Of a DNA stretch of 64,000 nucleotides, positions 17,901 through 27,669 are shown piece after piece (the first letter of the stretch is position 1; every line of letters begins with the position of its first letter). Location of the stretch: the NCBI GenBank assembly GCA_947471745.1, contig CANJKZ010000461.1, forward strand, positions 191,001-255,000, given 5' to 3'. The position numbers and the translations under genes are program-made. This DNA comes from Closterium sp. Naga37s-1 (Eukaryota; Streptophyta; Zygnematophyceae; Desmidiales; Closteriaceae). The notes below the pieces were generated by a model that was given only the letters and a program-made list of their open reading frames with translations, did not search any database and was not told the DNA's origin.

Positions 17901-18564
17901 GCATTGATGTGATCCTGATGGTAGTGGGGAAGTGGGGTAAAGAGGAAAGGGGTGTGAACAGGAGAGGGGGGTGAGAAGGTGAGGGGTAGTATTGAGGCGC
18001 CTCGAAATGGGATAAGGGGAGAGAGGATGAGAGGAGGAGAGGTATAGGAACGGAAGAAAACGCCATCTTACCGACAGGTCACAGTAGAATGAGAGGAGGG
18101 AGAATGGGATGAGCAAATCGAGCGATCGAGAGACCCAGGCGACCAGATATATAGAAAAAGAGGAATTAGGAATAGGAAATACGCCAGTTTCTCACCGACA
18201 GATCGCAGGAGGAGAGGAGGGAGGAGGAGACAAGGAGAGGGAGAGAGTAGAGGGAGAGGAAGGGAAAATACGCCGGATTCTCACCGAGAGATCGCAGGAG
18301 AATGAGAGGAGGGAGGAGGAGAGGAGGGAGCGAGAGACCCAGGCGACCAGAGCGATATAAATGGGAAATGGGAATGTAAAATATGCCGAATCTCACCGAG
18401 AGATCGCAGGAGAAGGAGAGGAGGGAGGAGGAGAGGAGCGATCGAGAGACCCAGGCGACCAGAGCGATTCCCAATATGGCTTGGATAAGCCAGAAGGTGA
18501 CGTGGCGGCTGCGTGGTGCTGACGTGGGCGGACGGAAAGACTTCGCAGCTCCGCCGTCGTCCAT
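11903..18564 (-). CDS. PC-esterase/TBL-like Golgi membrane protein, probably catalytically dead (700 aa, 6 exons)
   Basis: Exons: 18564-18397, 17914-17885 (one of three copies), 16547-15823, 14804-14111, 13187-12938, 12138-11903; all junctions keep phase. A type II anchor (FWLIQAILGIALVAW) lies at about residues 24-38, then a Cys-rich and a Gly/Glu-rich stalk. A PMR5N-like block (RWVN-TWWEADECEY) precedes the block GRDLHECLKGQWIHFFGD, then RPDVLIMSMGAHEVF and a C-terminal RGDGVNYDSEVVW block. This order matches trichome-birefringence-like/NXPE-type O-acetyltransferases, which act in the Golgi on glycans. Where the family has GDS(L/T) this protein has GDQT, and where it has a D-x-x-H His it has DGVN. 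Both catalytic residues are therefore missing, which implies a pseudoenzyme or a binding role. Every intron holds tandem copies of flanking exon edges. The family call rests on motif recognition; the substrate is unknown. Confidence 0.75.
12232..12302 (-). repeat. Partial copy of exon 6 in intron 5 (TBL-like gene)
   Basis: About 60 bp just upstream (in transcription) of exon 6 repeat its interior from GCGACTACTAGGAGGAGG to GATGGAGTGAAT nearly identically. It encodes the same CRGDGVN stretch and has no splice site of its own. Confidence 0.8.
12425..12938 (-). repeat. Donor-side array: five copies of the 3' edge of exon 5 (TBL-like gene)
   Basis: Copies of GGGTGATCTGGTGGAAGG...ATCCAACAAG end at 12938 (the real exon), 12828, 12676, 12564 and 12425. 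The first three keep the GT donor (AAG|GT). The copies ending at 12564 and 12425 have lost it, and the last also has a TAG in frame. The spacers contain TTTGAG-GAGA-CTCAAA and AAGGCGCCTT palindromic motifs. Confidence 0.88.
13410..14170 (-). repeat. Donor-side array: six copies of the 3' edge of exon 4 (TBL-like gene)
   Basis: The sequence for TVSYLFRAKMAHQRAPA followed by a GTGAG donor occurs with exon ends at 14111 (real exon), 13958, 13803, 13694, 13585 and 13410; spacings are 153, 155, 109, 109 and 175 bp. All six keep GTGAG. Copies differ by small substitutions and by an internal deletion. Confidence 0.9.
14660..15117 (-). repeat. Acceptor-side array: three copies of the 5' edge of exon 4 (TBL-like gene)
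   Basis: Copies of the GRDLHECLKGQWIHF-GD segment start at 15117, 14951 and 14804, each after a CAG acceptor. Only the last runs on into the full exon. In the middle copy the Gln codon after GGTGAC has become TAG, so its use would truncate the protein. The last two starts are exactly 147 bp apart. Confidence 0.9.
15203..15900 (-). repeat. Donor-side array: five copies of the 3' edge of exon 3 (TBL-like gene), exact 147-bp period
   Basis: The segment for PACADG-RWVN-TWWEADECEY ends at 15823 (the real exon), 15644, 15497, 15350 and 15203. The last four are exactly 147 bp apart and nearly identical. The first four have a GTGAG donor after TACAG; the most distal has GCGCTG. Confidence 0.92.
16547..16775 (-). 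repeat. Acceptor-side copies of the 5' edge of exon 3 (TBL-like gene)
   Basis: The segment for ADKRLPFLADAAARAAFVHL begins after a CAG acceptor at 16547. It has one good copy upstream (VDKPLPSLADAAARAAFVHL, starting near 16691) and a short third fragment near 16765. The copies are about 145 bp apart. Confidence 0.82.
17206..17297. repeat. 15-bp minisatellite, about six copies
   Basis: The unit ATGATGTGCCATACC repeats in the large intron between exons 2 and 3 of the TBL-like gene. Confidence 0.9.
17663..17914 (-). repeat. 30-bp microexon in three tandem copies (TBL-like gene, exon 2)
   Basis: The exon encodes DHINATLSAQ and is flanked by an AG acceptor and a CAG|GTACCT donor. Copies lie at 17914-17885, 17804-17776 and 17692-17663. 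The middle copy is 29 bp and changed. The outer copies are in phase 0 at both ends, so one, two or none could be spliced without a frame change. Confidence 0.75.
17750..17767. repeat. TTTTGAG-CTCAAAA palindrome (family member)
   Basis: TTTTGAG-TCGC-CTCAAAA sits in the spacer of the microexon array. Similar palindromes lie at 17861-17876 and 17991-18008, one in each spacer of the array. Confidence 0.8.
18073..18400 (-). repeat. Donor-side array: four copies of the 3' edge of exon 1 (TBL-like gene)
   Basis: The stretch for LVAWVSRSL...SCDLS followed by GTGAG or GTAAG ends at 18397 (the real exon) and again near 18284, 18194 and 18071. It carries part of the membrane anchor. Confidence 0.85.
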
Positions 18565-19355
18565 CGCAGCAGCAGCACCATCGACGAGCGCAGTGAGCGA
18601 TTGTTACTGATTCGCCTGCCGACGCTGACGACTGCTGACGAAACGCCTAGCGAGGTTGACGATTTCAAACGATTCTGCTAGTTTCGCCGCATGACGATAA
18701 CATTAACACTGACATGGGAAACTCGACAAATTGGGGAATATCTAAGCGGAGAGGCTAAATTACAAGCCAAGAGTACTAGACTAGAAGTTTGATAAGATCC
18801 TATCAGTGAAGTCTGTGAATGGCTGGGAAAAGTTGTTTACAAGAAAGTACAGTCAGTGAGTGAATGGCTGGGTGCTTCGATAAAAGCCACGAGAATCTTC
18901 CGTTGACGAATACAACGGTGGGTTGGTGGTACAGTGTACATTATTTCATCATCAGTACAGTATCTTGATCAGAGTGGTTTTTAATTCATGCATCACGGTT
19001 TTGTTCGGTTTGTTACGTTCAAACGCGGTAAGCACTTGAACCGAGTCAACGCGTGAAGAACCTCACTGAACCGCATGCGACGAACGGAAAAGAGTCGTGC
19101 CTGAGAAAAACATCAGCACCTCCGGATGAGAAGAGCTTGTATCGAGTACAACGACAACAGTCTCTGCTTCGCTCACAGCCATTCTCCACGGAAAACGCCG
19201 AGCGAAATTCCTACCAGTAGCGTCACTATTACGTTAGGATTCTATCATTTTAGCGTTCCGAACATGGTCCTTTTACTATTCCACAGCTGTAATGGGTACG
19301 TGCATGCGACTGCGTTTCGAGACGTGTTGAAGCGGGTATACTAGCCGATCGGCAT
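18565..19355. other. Intergenic region between divergent genes
   Basis: About 790 bp separate the start codons of the minus-strand TBL-like gene and the plus-strand METTL13-like gene, so the stretch should hold both promoters. No convincing TATA box, RNA gene or conserved ORF was seen. A GTGAATGGCTGGG-type word occurs twice near 18815-18870. Confidence 0.6.
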
Positions 19356-22300
19356 ATGCTCATTGTCCCTGCTACGATGGAAACGGATGTGACTGTAGCG
19401 GGAGGGGAGAAAGCGGACGAATTCGAGGGTTTCCATCCGGGAAGGCGGAAAGTGTTCTTGTACCCGTTAGAGGGTCGGAGTGAGTCCGACGAGGAAACGC
19501 TCGTTACAGTCACCGTTTTGGATGCTCCCGATGGAGAAGGCGCATCGGGTCCACCTCAGTATACTCACCTGTACGCAGCCATGCTCGTGCCACGTGGCAG
19601 CGAAACGGACTGGGTTTACACGTCAGCAGGCGGGCAGTGGCAGCTGCTCCGGAGTGCCAATACGAAAAGACTCGTTATAATAACAAGACGGACCCGCGCT
19701 GCCAGCACCGATCGCGCCGCCTCCACTGCGTCTGCTTCTCGGTTCAAACAATCTCGCCGCAAACAACCCGTGTCGGCCGCTGCTGCAGCAGCCATGGCTG
19801 CCGGGTCTCGATTCCGACCCTTCCTTTCGCGATGCCTCCTAAGGAAGGTTCTGCGTCCTTGCTTTGGAAAGGGCAGCAGCGGCCTGGCAGAACCTGGTGT
19901 GAGGAGGGAGAGGGAATGGATAGTTGAGAGAGACAGAAAAGCTTGTGTGAAGCGCAGAAAAATATCAGATCAGGTTTCTGGAATAGCATCTGGCAGTATT
20001 CGCAGGTTGCGGCGGAGATCTGATCCGGAGTGGATTGGCCCGGGCGGCAGCAGGTGGGAGCTTTTGGCAGTATATGCTGGCAGGGCAGAGGAGGGCAGAA
20101 AGCGCGAGAGAAGCAGCGGCATGTCAAGAGACTCTGCTCTTGAAGACGAGGCGAACCGAGGCAGTGGCGCTAGCAATGCGGATGGGACGTGTGAGGGTTC
20201 GGGTTCACTGAGAGGCGGAGTGCCATTGGTGGTGGTGCCATTGCTATACATGAGGCGATGTGTGGGCAGTGGTTGCACTGGTGGCAGCAGCATCAGGAAT
20301 GGTGGGGACAGTCGTGGGGATAGCGTTGGCGATAGGTGTGGTTATAGCAATGATGACAACAATGGCGACAATGATGACAGCAATGGCGACAATGATGACA
20401 GCAATGGCGACAATGATGACAGCAATGGCGACAATGATGACAGCAATAATGATGGCGATGGTGCGATCAAGGCTGCATTGGCGCCTCTCCTCACAGCACT
20501 TGCCCCTCGAAGCCTCTTCCCATCCCCCCAACCACACTCCGGTGCCCCCTCTTCCTTTCTTCCTCCACTCCCTCTTCATTCCCTCATCCCATGGCTGGTC
20601 TTTCAAGACGACGTAATTGCCAGGAAGGTTCGTCTGGTGGCGAGCTCTAGGCTCACTGGGCCGTTGCTAGTGGAGGATGTAGCAGTGGCGGCGAATCGTG
20701 GTGGTAACCCTAGTACTGGTGGTGGTAACCCTAGTCGACGTGGTAACGCTGCTAGTGGTGCCAACCCTACGGTTGGTGGTAAAACAACTGGTGATGGTAA
20801 CCCTGTTACTGCGAACACACTGATCCCTGTGGTGTTACGGCGCCGGCTCCGATTCCACCGCCTTCCCAACCTTATCCAATCAGAGGTTCCTCTCCGTATA
20901 GTCACATCATGCCCTGCTCATGGGACATCTCAAAAGCCGGAAGTCGCATCGTGTACTGCTCATCTTACCCCCCTATCTCGTCCCCCCTATCCTCCTCCCT
21001 ACCGCCTCCTGCCAGACTACTCGCATCTCACCCACAAGTACCTCCCTCCTATCCTCGCCGGGTTTCCTCTTGCCGCCCCTGCTTTGGAGGGGAGAGAACA
21101 TCTGCCTGTAGGGGGAGGCATGGCTGAGGTGACGCAAGGGGAGGGGAAAGACCAGGTACTTTTAGAGAGCAAAGTGGGAGCGTCTGAGGCGATTGGTGGG
21201 GAGGGGAGATTCCAGCCGGCCCTGGGGAGAGGAACACGTGGAGAGAGGAGGAGAGAGGAAGTGCGAGTGCTGGTGTTGGGAGGAGGAGCTTTCACCCTCC
21301 CCATATACCTGCACATGCACCGACCGGAATATCACATTCAGGCAAGCACTATAGATCAGCTGTATTAAGTAATTGCCCAATGCACATTTACCTGACCTGA
21401 TTTGACTCACTGTATCACAAGGACGTGCCTCAAACTCCTCATATTCCCCCCCTCGCTTTCCGCTCTCTCGCTCTCTTCCACCCTCCAGGTTGTTAAGTTG
21501 CCTAAGAAATCCTCGAATAAATCTGAGGTGCCCACAACACACTCTTTTCCAGCTCTCTCCTCTCCTTCATGTCGCTCACTCTCACTCGTCCACCCCATCA
21601 GGTGGTTGAGATCGATCCTCTCATGCACCTCGTCGCGCAGAGGTATTTTGGGCTCCAGGACCGTTCATGGGGTCACTTGGAACAGAGGAAAGCCCTCTCA
21701 CCTTTTACTTTTGGTGCTTTCCTCAAAAACCCTCTCCCCTCCACCCCCCCCCCCCCCCCAACTCACTTCTCTTCTGCTCTCCAGGTGGTTGAGATTGATC
21801 CTCTCATGCACCTCGTCGCGCAGAGGTATTTTGGGCTCCAGGACCGTTCATGGGGTCACTTGGAACACAGGAGAGGAAGGCTTGATGAAAGGTCTCAGCA
21901 TAACGGAATGCGAATCAAGTGGAGGGAGGAGCGGGAGAGGAGGAGAGAGGGGCAGGTGAGACAGGGGAGGGTGATGAGCAAGGGGAGCGAGAAGGGTCGC
22001 AAGAGGGAAAGAGAGAAGGGACCGAGGAGTGATAGAACGAAAGGGATGGAGGGTGGCATTTGTGTGCATATTGGGGATGCTAGGCAGTATGTAGTGAGTT
22101 TGGCAGCTGGCATTCAAAGAGCAGCAGGATTTGAGTCTCCAGGACCCAAGTTGCGTTTGGCACAAAGACAGGAGAACGTTGGACAGGAGGCACTGGAGCA
22201 GCGAGAGAAAGAGCAGGTTAAACAGCAGCAGCAGCAGCAGCAGAGGCGTAAGAGACTGAAGAAGGAAAGTGACATCTCAAATTGCAATCAGCAGCATCAG

Positions 22301-22720
22301 GAACCATTGCAACCACCAACAGACAACCCGTGTCCTTCCAACGTCACACCATTCCCTCTCCAATTCCATGTGGTTATCCTCGATATAGACTCCTGGGACC
22401 CTCGCTCCGGTCTCAACGCACCCCCCAAAGAGTTCACTACACCTCGTTTCCTCCAGTCACTTGCTACAGTAATACGGCCGGACGGACTCCTTGCTATAAA
22501 TGTTGTTCCTTGGGCAGCTTCTGCGTATCAATCTTTCCTCGGGCAGCTGAGGAAGGCTTTTCCTGCCGGGCAGATGTTTGAATCGGCTGTGCCTGGGGAT
22601 GTGAACAAGGTTGTGTCTGTTTCGCCTAGGCCACTCAAAGATGGTGATCGGATGGAGTTTGTGGAGAAGTGGAAGGAGCTTGTGTCATTGGATTTGATGC
22701 AGGGGGTTGTACCAATATGA
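19356..22720 (+). CDS. METTL13-like (eEF1A lysine/N-terminal) methyltransferase, C-terminal domain type (about 973 aa, 2 exons)
   Basis: Exons 19356-21341 and 21785-22720 join in phase 0; the donor is CAG|GCAAGC, a GC-AG intron. The ATG at 19377 is an alternative start. Early blocks (LYAAMLVPRGSETDWVYTS...QLLRSANTKRLVIITRR) and DDVIARKVRLV...GPLLVEDV with NLIQSEVPL match the middle part of METTL13. The SAM-binding motif is VLVLGGGAFTLPIYLH, followed across the intron by VVEIDPLMHLVAQRYFG, then VHIGDARQYV, VILDIDSWDPRSGL and PPKEFTTPRFL. The family methylates eEF1A in the cytosol. The N-terminal methyltransferase half of animal METTL13 is absent. Insertions include a 7-residue Asn/Asp repeat and a basic 60-residue stretch after the motif II helix. 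Those insertions could be retained introns, so the exact protein is uncertain. Confidence 0.78.
20343..20455 (+). repeat. 21-bp tandem repeat inside the METTL13-like CDS
   Basis: The unit GACAATGATGACAGCAATGGC occurs about five times and keeps frame, coding DNDDSNG repeats. It probably forms a disordered acidic loop. Confidence 0.85.
21489..21872 (+). repeat. Acceptor-side array: three copies of the 5' edge of METTL13-like exon 2
   Basis: Starts are at 21489 (degenerate, VVKLPKKSS), 21602 and 21785 (the real exon), each after CAG. The copies at 21602 and 21785 are nearly identical over about 85 bp from GTGGTTGAGAT to GGGTCACTTGGAACA. The frame stays open between them, so intron retention would duplicate the motif VVEIDPLMHLVAQRYFG. 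Confidence 0.88.
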
Positions 22721-23205
22721 TATTATGACGTTTGCGTCATTCGTATTAATTTGATGTTGCTCTGCCTGCATCCATCTGGCCTACAGAGGTGCAGCCCTTT
22801 TCCTTATGCTTCAATACAGTCAAGGGGATGGCTGTGTGTATGTTTTCATTGTTCTGGATTGTGAACAAACAAGCATATTCACGATTGGCCTGCCTGATCC
22901 TAGTTCATGTGAGCAGTATGCTGATATTGTGTTTTTCTTCCAGTGCAATATAGACCTTCTCATTACGCACTGATGCGTGAGACCATACCGCGTACAAAGG
23001 GTTGTGTCACTCTAAACCGTAACCATAAACTGTGGAAAACCTACCGTACCCGACATTCTGAACCGCCCTTCAACTTAGTCAACCGCATTGGCTCAACTCA
23101 TAATCGGCCTCATCCTTCCTCTGTTGCTTCCTCTGGCATAATTATATTTTTTCAAATCCAACTTTCGAAGCGCGTGCGAGTTGGCTCGCGTATGCGCCGC
23201 CGCAA
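22721..23205. other. 3' flank of the METTL13-like gene and 5' flank of the F-box gene
   Basis: AT-richer sequence with no conserved ORF, RNA gene or repeat recognised. Confidence 0.5.
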
Positions 23206-25136
23206 ATGGCGGAACCGCAGGATGCTCCGCACGTGCTGCACGAGCTGACGGAGCGACGCGACACTGATCTTCTTTCCGCGATCTTCGCGAAACTGCCGTT
23301 CAAAACTCTCCTCGCCGCGTCGCAGGTACCCTGTTCCATCAGCGAGTCTCGTCGAGGTGGTAACCCTATTTCGCGATCGCGTGACCTGCCAAGTTGAAAG
23401 CGCTACGCATCCTTTCTACCCTTCTCGCTCTCACCCTTCTCGCTCTCGTGCTTCTAGAAGCAGAAGGGTAGAGCGTGCGAGAAGGAAGGGTGAGAGAGAG
23501 AAGGAATTCAGCGAAAGAGCGAATGAGCGGACGAGCGTATGAATTTCTTCTTCCCCCCATCCTCCCAGGTGTCTTTTAAGTCGACTCACATGTTAATTCC
23601 TTTTCCTCCCAGGTGTGCCGGGTCTGGTCGCACGCGAGCGAGCATCTGTTTGAGTGAGTGCGAGAAGAGAGGATGTGAGGGTGGTTCACCGGTTGTCCAG
23701 TCGTCGTATCCTAGTGCGTGGGTGCCAAGGCCTTTCCCTTCCCCTCCCCATCCTCCCAGGTGTGCCGCTTCTGGTCGCACGCGAGCGAGCATCTGTTTCA
23801 GAGGGAGTGCGAGAGGAAAGGGTGGAAGCCACCGAGGCGATCGCGAGGGCAGACTGGACTCTCCTCCTTCCGACCTGTGAGCAACAAATGACCTGTTGTC
23901 ATGTAAATCGCGTGTTATTGAGCCGATATCTGGGTTGACTCGAGGAAAGGGTGGAAGCCACCGAGGCGACCGCGAGGGCAGACAGAGCTCTCCTCCTTCC
24001 GACCTGTGAGCTCCCCTCCCTCTCCTCGAGGTGACCGCAGACAGACTGAACTTTCCTCCTTCCGACCTGTGACTCTGTGAGCAACAAATACATTTTCAAC
24101 ATACGAAGCGCGTGTAGAGTAGACTCAAGGAAAGGGAGGAAAGGGTGGAAACCACCCAGGCGACCGCGAGGACAGACTGGACTCTCCTCCTTCCGACCTG
24201 TGAGCTCGCAATTCCCCCGTCACTCCCTCCTTCACTCCCTCCTTCACTCCCTCCTTCACTCCCTCCTTCACTCCCTCCTTCACTCCCTCCTTCACTCCCT
24301 CACTCGCTTCCTCACTCGCTTCCTCCCTCTCTCTCCCCCACTTCCCCATTATTTCCCTTGTTCTGGTATCCCTACCATGTCTCCCTTCACCAGCCGTAAA
24401 ATCTTCAGCATGAGAGGTTTTTGGGAGTTCTCGTCTCTGCCCTGCCTCCCTAACTCCTCGGTTTTTTCCCCTCTGTTGTCCCCTCTCCCCGCACTTCCCC
24501 TTTCTCTTTCTCCCCCTCCCCCCAGTGGCGCTCCCTCTACTTCCGCCATGCCTGCAGGAGCTGCGGAGGCAAGGGCGAGTTCATAGCCCCCTGCCCCTCT
24601 AACCCCTCGCTTCCCCCCTCTGCCCGCTCTCCCCCACACTTCCCCCTCTCCCCCCCTTTCTCTCTCCTCTCCCCCCCTCCCCCCAGTGGCGTTCCCTCTT
24701 CTTCCGCCATGCCTGCAGGAGCTGCGGTGGCAAGGGCGAGTTTATAGCCCGACACGCCAAGCTGCCTCCCCCCTCTGCCCCTCCCAACGCTGCTTCTCCT
24801 AATGCTACTGCTGCTCCCGTCGCTCCCACTCCCAATGCTCCTTCTTCCAACGCTGCCTCTCCAAACTCTGCTTTGGCGAAAAGAAAAGGATTGGGAGCGC
24901 GTACTCCCCGTAAGCAGTTGCTTATATCGAATCCACATGCGGAGAGGAACATGTGGTTCCTCCTCTGCCTACAGTGCACCCGCCTGCCACGTGTCCAGCT
25001 GCGATTGGCGCAGCTTGATGCACATGTGGACATTTTTGGGCTGACAGGATCAAAATTGAAGTGCTCGGGGTGGGAGGATGAGGGGAAGAGGAAGAGGAAG
25101 AAGCAGGGAAGGAGGGTGGGGGAAGGAGCAGGGTAG
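23206..25136 (+). CDS. F-box-like protein with a Cys-rich C-terminus (228 aa, 3 exons)
   Basis: Exons 23206-23325, 23760-23876 and 24687-25136 join in phase 0. Exons 1-2 give DLLSAIFAKLPFKTLLAASQ joined to VCRFWSHASEHLFQRECERKGW, the usual F-box pattern of Leu/Pro followed by V-C-R-W, which binds Skp1 in SCF ubiquitin ligases. Exon 3 starts WRSLFFRHACRSCGGKGEF and ends with FLLCLQCTRLPRVQLRLAQLDAHVD. The two C-x-x-C pairs suggest a zinc-binding module of unknown target. The C-terminal tail from SGWEDEGKRKRKKQ runs into low-complexity DNA that is itself repeated downstream, so the true end may differ. Exons 2 and 3 have copies of their edges in the introns. No more specific family was recognised. 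Confidence 0.62.
23613..24198 (+). repeat. Exon-edge copies around F-box exon 2
   Basis: A copy of the 5' edge (VCRVWSHASEHLF) starts at 23613, upstream of the real exon at 23760. Three copies of the 3' edge (ERKGWKPPRR...LSSFRP, then GTGA) end at 24005, 24067 and 24198, downstream of the real end at 23876. Confidence 0.88.
24218..24330. repeat. 12-bp tandem repeat (CACTCCCTCCTT)
   Basis: About eight units in F-box intron 2, pyrimidine-rich on the plus strand. Confidence 0.9.
24526..24760 (+). repeat. Acceptor-side copy of the 5' edge of F-box exon 3
   Basis: TGGCG(C/T)TCCCTCT and the following 60 bp (WRSL-FRHACRSCGGKGEF) start at 24526 and 24687 after identical CCCCAG acceptors, 161 bp apart. 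Confidence 0.9.
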
Positions 25137-25445
25137 GGGGGTGATTTTTGAGGTGCCTCCAAAAGAGTGGATCGAGATTGGGGTGCTCGGGGTGGGAGGA
25201 TGAGGGGAACAGGAAGAGGAAGTAGCAGGGAAAGAGGGTAAGGGGGGGAATAGGGTAGGGAGGTAAGGGGCAAGAATAACCGTGGGCTGACAGGATCGAG
25301 ATTGGGGTGCCAGGGGTGGGAGGAAGGGGGGAATAAGAAGAGGAAGAAGCAGGGAAAGATTGGGGGAGGAATAGGGTAGGGGAGAAGAATAACCATGGGC
25401 TGACAGGATCGAGATTATGGTGTCAGGGGTTGGGAGGATGGGGGG
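25036..25445 (+). repeat. Four degenerate copies of the F-box gene 3' end
   Basis: GGGCTGACAGGATC(A/G)A...GGGGTGGGAGGA recurs near 25036, 25165, 25280 and 25400 with purine-rich spacers. The first copy is coding (GLTGSKLKCSGW); the others lie after the stop. Confidence 0.75.
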
Positions 25446-25574
25446 AAGAGGAAGTGGAGGAAGCAGGGCATGAGGGAGCTGATGTGGGCATGGATGGAGG
25501 AGGCATGTGGGTATGTTGGGTTTGGGTGTTGGATAGCAGAGTGAGAATGGTAGAGGAGGGCGAAGGCTTATGTG

Positions 25575-25880
25575 GAGGTGATGGGTATTACAGAAGGCAG
25601 TTACAAGGAGCGGTTACAGGAGGCAGTACAGGAGGCAGTTACAGGAGGCGGTTACACGAGGCAGTTACAAGAAGCAGTTACAGAAGGCAGTTACAAGAGG
25701 CAGTTACAGAAGGCAGCTACAAGGGGCGGTTACAGGAGGCAGTACAGGAGGCAGTTACAGAAGGCAGTTACAGAAGGCAGTTACCGGAGTCATTACAGGA
25801 GGCAGTTACAAGAGGCGGTTACAGGAGGCACTTACGGGAGGAGGTTACAGGAGGCACTTACAAGATGCGGTCACAGGTTA
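25575..25880 (+). repeat. 12-15-bp tandem repeat (GGCAGTTACAGGA)
   Basis: More than 20 imperfect units of the type GGAGGCAGTTACA run through the segment. Open frames across it on the plus strand are a result of the repeat and are not called as genes. Confidence 0.9.
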
Positions 25881-26534
25881 CAGGCGGCAGGTAGTAGCAT
25901 GCAGCCCAGATATGGAATCATGCTGTCGTGGTAAGCTTCTGTGAAAAAAAACAAACAAACAAGCAAACTAGTGCAGAGCTGTATATAGCGTAGTATAGAA
26001 GGTGGTATGAACATAATTATTGTTACTGGCGGTAGGCCTATATTTGGATGGTCTTATCTCATCCAGCCTCATCCATGCTCACAAGATGAGAGGATCACCT
26101 ACAATTGTTGTGAAGCCTTTAGTAGTACCGTACTAATAAGACCGGTACACATGATGCCCGTTTGAGCCACTCCCGGTTGCCTTGTAAAGGGGGCTTATAA
26201 GCTGTAACCCGCATTTCGCCTAAATTTCGTCGATTCGCAGCTAGCAAAAAAGGATTCGTCAGGTGCTTATAAAACTTTTGTAACCTATCGTTGACATTTT
26301 GACTTCAGTCTCTTCAGTGTGACTTCGGTCTGTTCGTTACTATTGGTTCATAATCACTGCAACTTGCGCGACGCGCTTGTAACGGGCGTGCAACTGGCTG
26401 GGGAAAAAACCTCGGGTGCAGGGTTTCCATCCAGTGCAGGGCAAATTCGCGTGCACGGGTTGGGCATCATGTGTAGTTGAGGTTGGAACTGTAGTTGAGG
26501 TTGGGGTTCCAGCACTGTAGGAGCATTGTACACA
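25881..26534. other. Intergenic DNA without recognised features
   Basis: Mostly AT-richer unique sequence; no conserved ORF or RNA gene seen. Confidence 0.5.
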
Positions 26535-26857
26535 GTACACCCTATTCTCGATAATTTCACACCCCTTAAGCGCACAGCATGGGCTAAATACTCTCGGTTA
26601 AACGTTTAAGCTGGGTAGCAATCAACGGTTGAAGACTATCGGAGGAGGGGTCTCGCAACCTTCTCGCAAATGGAAGAAAAGAAACCGGAGTTCCAAGGGC
26701 AGCCATCCACTTATACTACTCACTCGGAAAATTAAGCGCGAGACTCGATAACTACCCTCGTCAATCTTTGGGTGTCCGTCACATCAAGCCAGAAAACGTA
26801 CAGGGTACCTTCGAAATAGGGGGTAGGGGGTGTGCAATTATCGAGAATAGGGTGTAC
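26535..26857. mobile_element. Inverted-repeat element (MITE or foldback), 323 bp
   Basis: 31-bp terminal inverted repeats at 26535-26565 and 26827-26857 match at 30 of 31 positions and begin GTACACCCTATTC. They enclose 261 bp with no ORF of note. No clean target duplication was found, so the outer boundary and the superfamily are open. Confidence 0.6.
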
Positions 26858-27666
26858 AAGCACAGCATCTCGAAACAAGCGGGCGGGCCGTATCTTGGGA
26901 TTGGACATCACGTGACCAATATGCTGCAAGTGCGGCGGAATCACCGTTCGCCGGGAAGATAACCCAAATCGATCTAGCTGGCAGCATTTCTCCGTGCTCA
27001 TTGGCCTGGCCGTATCTTGATTGGTATTCCAAAGTGCTTTCTAAAAAGCAAATTGAAGGAGGTATTTAACTGGTGGGTTTCAAGAGGAGGTTCGATTAGA
27101 CCTTGTTTTATTTCGCACACTCTTAGCGATCTACGTGTCGTTGGACGTGGAATTAGGTGATGATTTGCTCTGCAGTCAGTTCGGGTACATTTTCGAAACG
27201 CTCTGTGTGTAATTCAAGCACTCCTTGCGAAATGCATGCACTGTTCAATATTTTGTTGGAGATGCGATGCGATGATCTGTGCTCGGACAAACGGATGAAC
27301 TGTTGCACAACCGCGGCTCAACCGTTTATTGTTTGACGTGAACAGAGTGTGTGTGTGGAAGTGCAGTTCTTGTCTGACGTGTCTGTCCGTTTCCTTGCCC
27401 CCTCTCCTGCGCGTTGTGCGGGGAACTGGCGGTGCAGGCCATCGTCGCCTCGCCATCCATCCCTTCTTCCTTCTCGTACATTTCGCTTCCATCCCTGTCG
27501 TTTCGTTTTGGCCCCCCCGGACAAATCAGGGGGCCCGGCATGTATGACCCTGTATTTAGCAGGGCTGGGGCGAATCTCGGCCCTTTAGGCTTCAGGGCTG
27601 GATTTTTTTTCTCCCTTGAATCAGGTTTGGCGCGGAAAATTTTGGAGCCTCATTTCAATACCAAGC
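26858..27666. other. Intergenic DNA without recognised features
   Basis: No conserved coding sequence was recognised. CAGGGCTGG-like words at 27560-27600 recur, partly inverted, at 28545-28690 and may mark a larger decayed element around the MITE at 27670. Confidence 0.4.
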
Positions 27667-27669
27667 TAA

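Noticed and set aside
20244-20616. Met/Ala/Thr and Ile/Ala/Val repeat frames
   Set aside because: Shadow frames of the 21-bp coding repeat in the METTL13-like exon.
25430-25934. Plus-strand frames rich in Tyr-Arg-Arg-Gln-Leu-Gln-Glu-Ala
   Set aside because: Product of the 12-15-bp GGCAGTTACA repeat, without start context, splice model or family.
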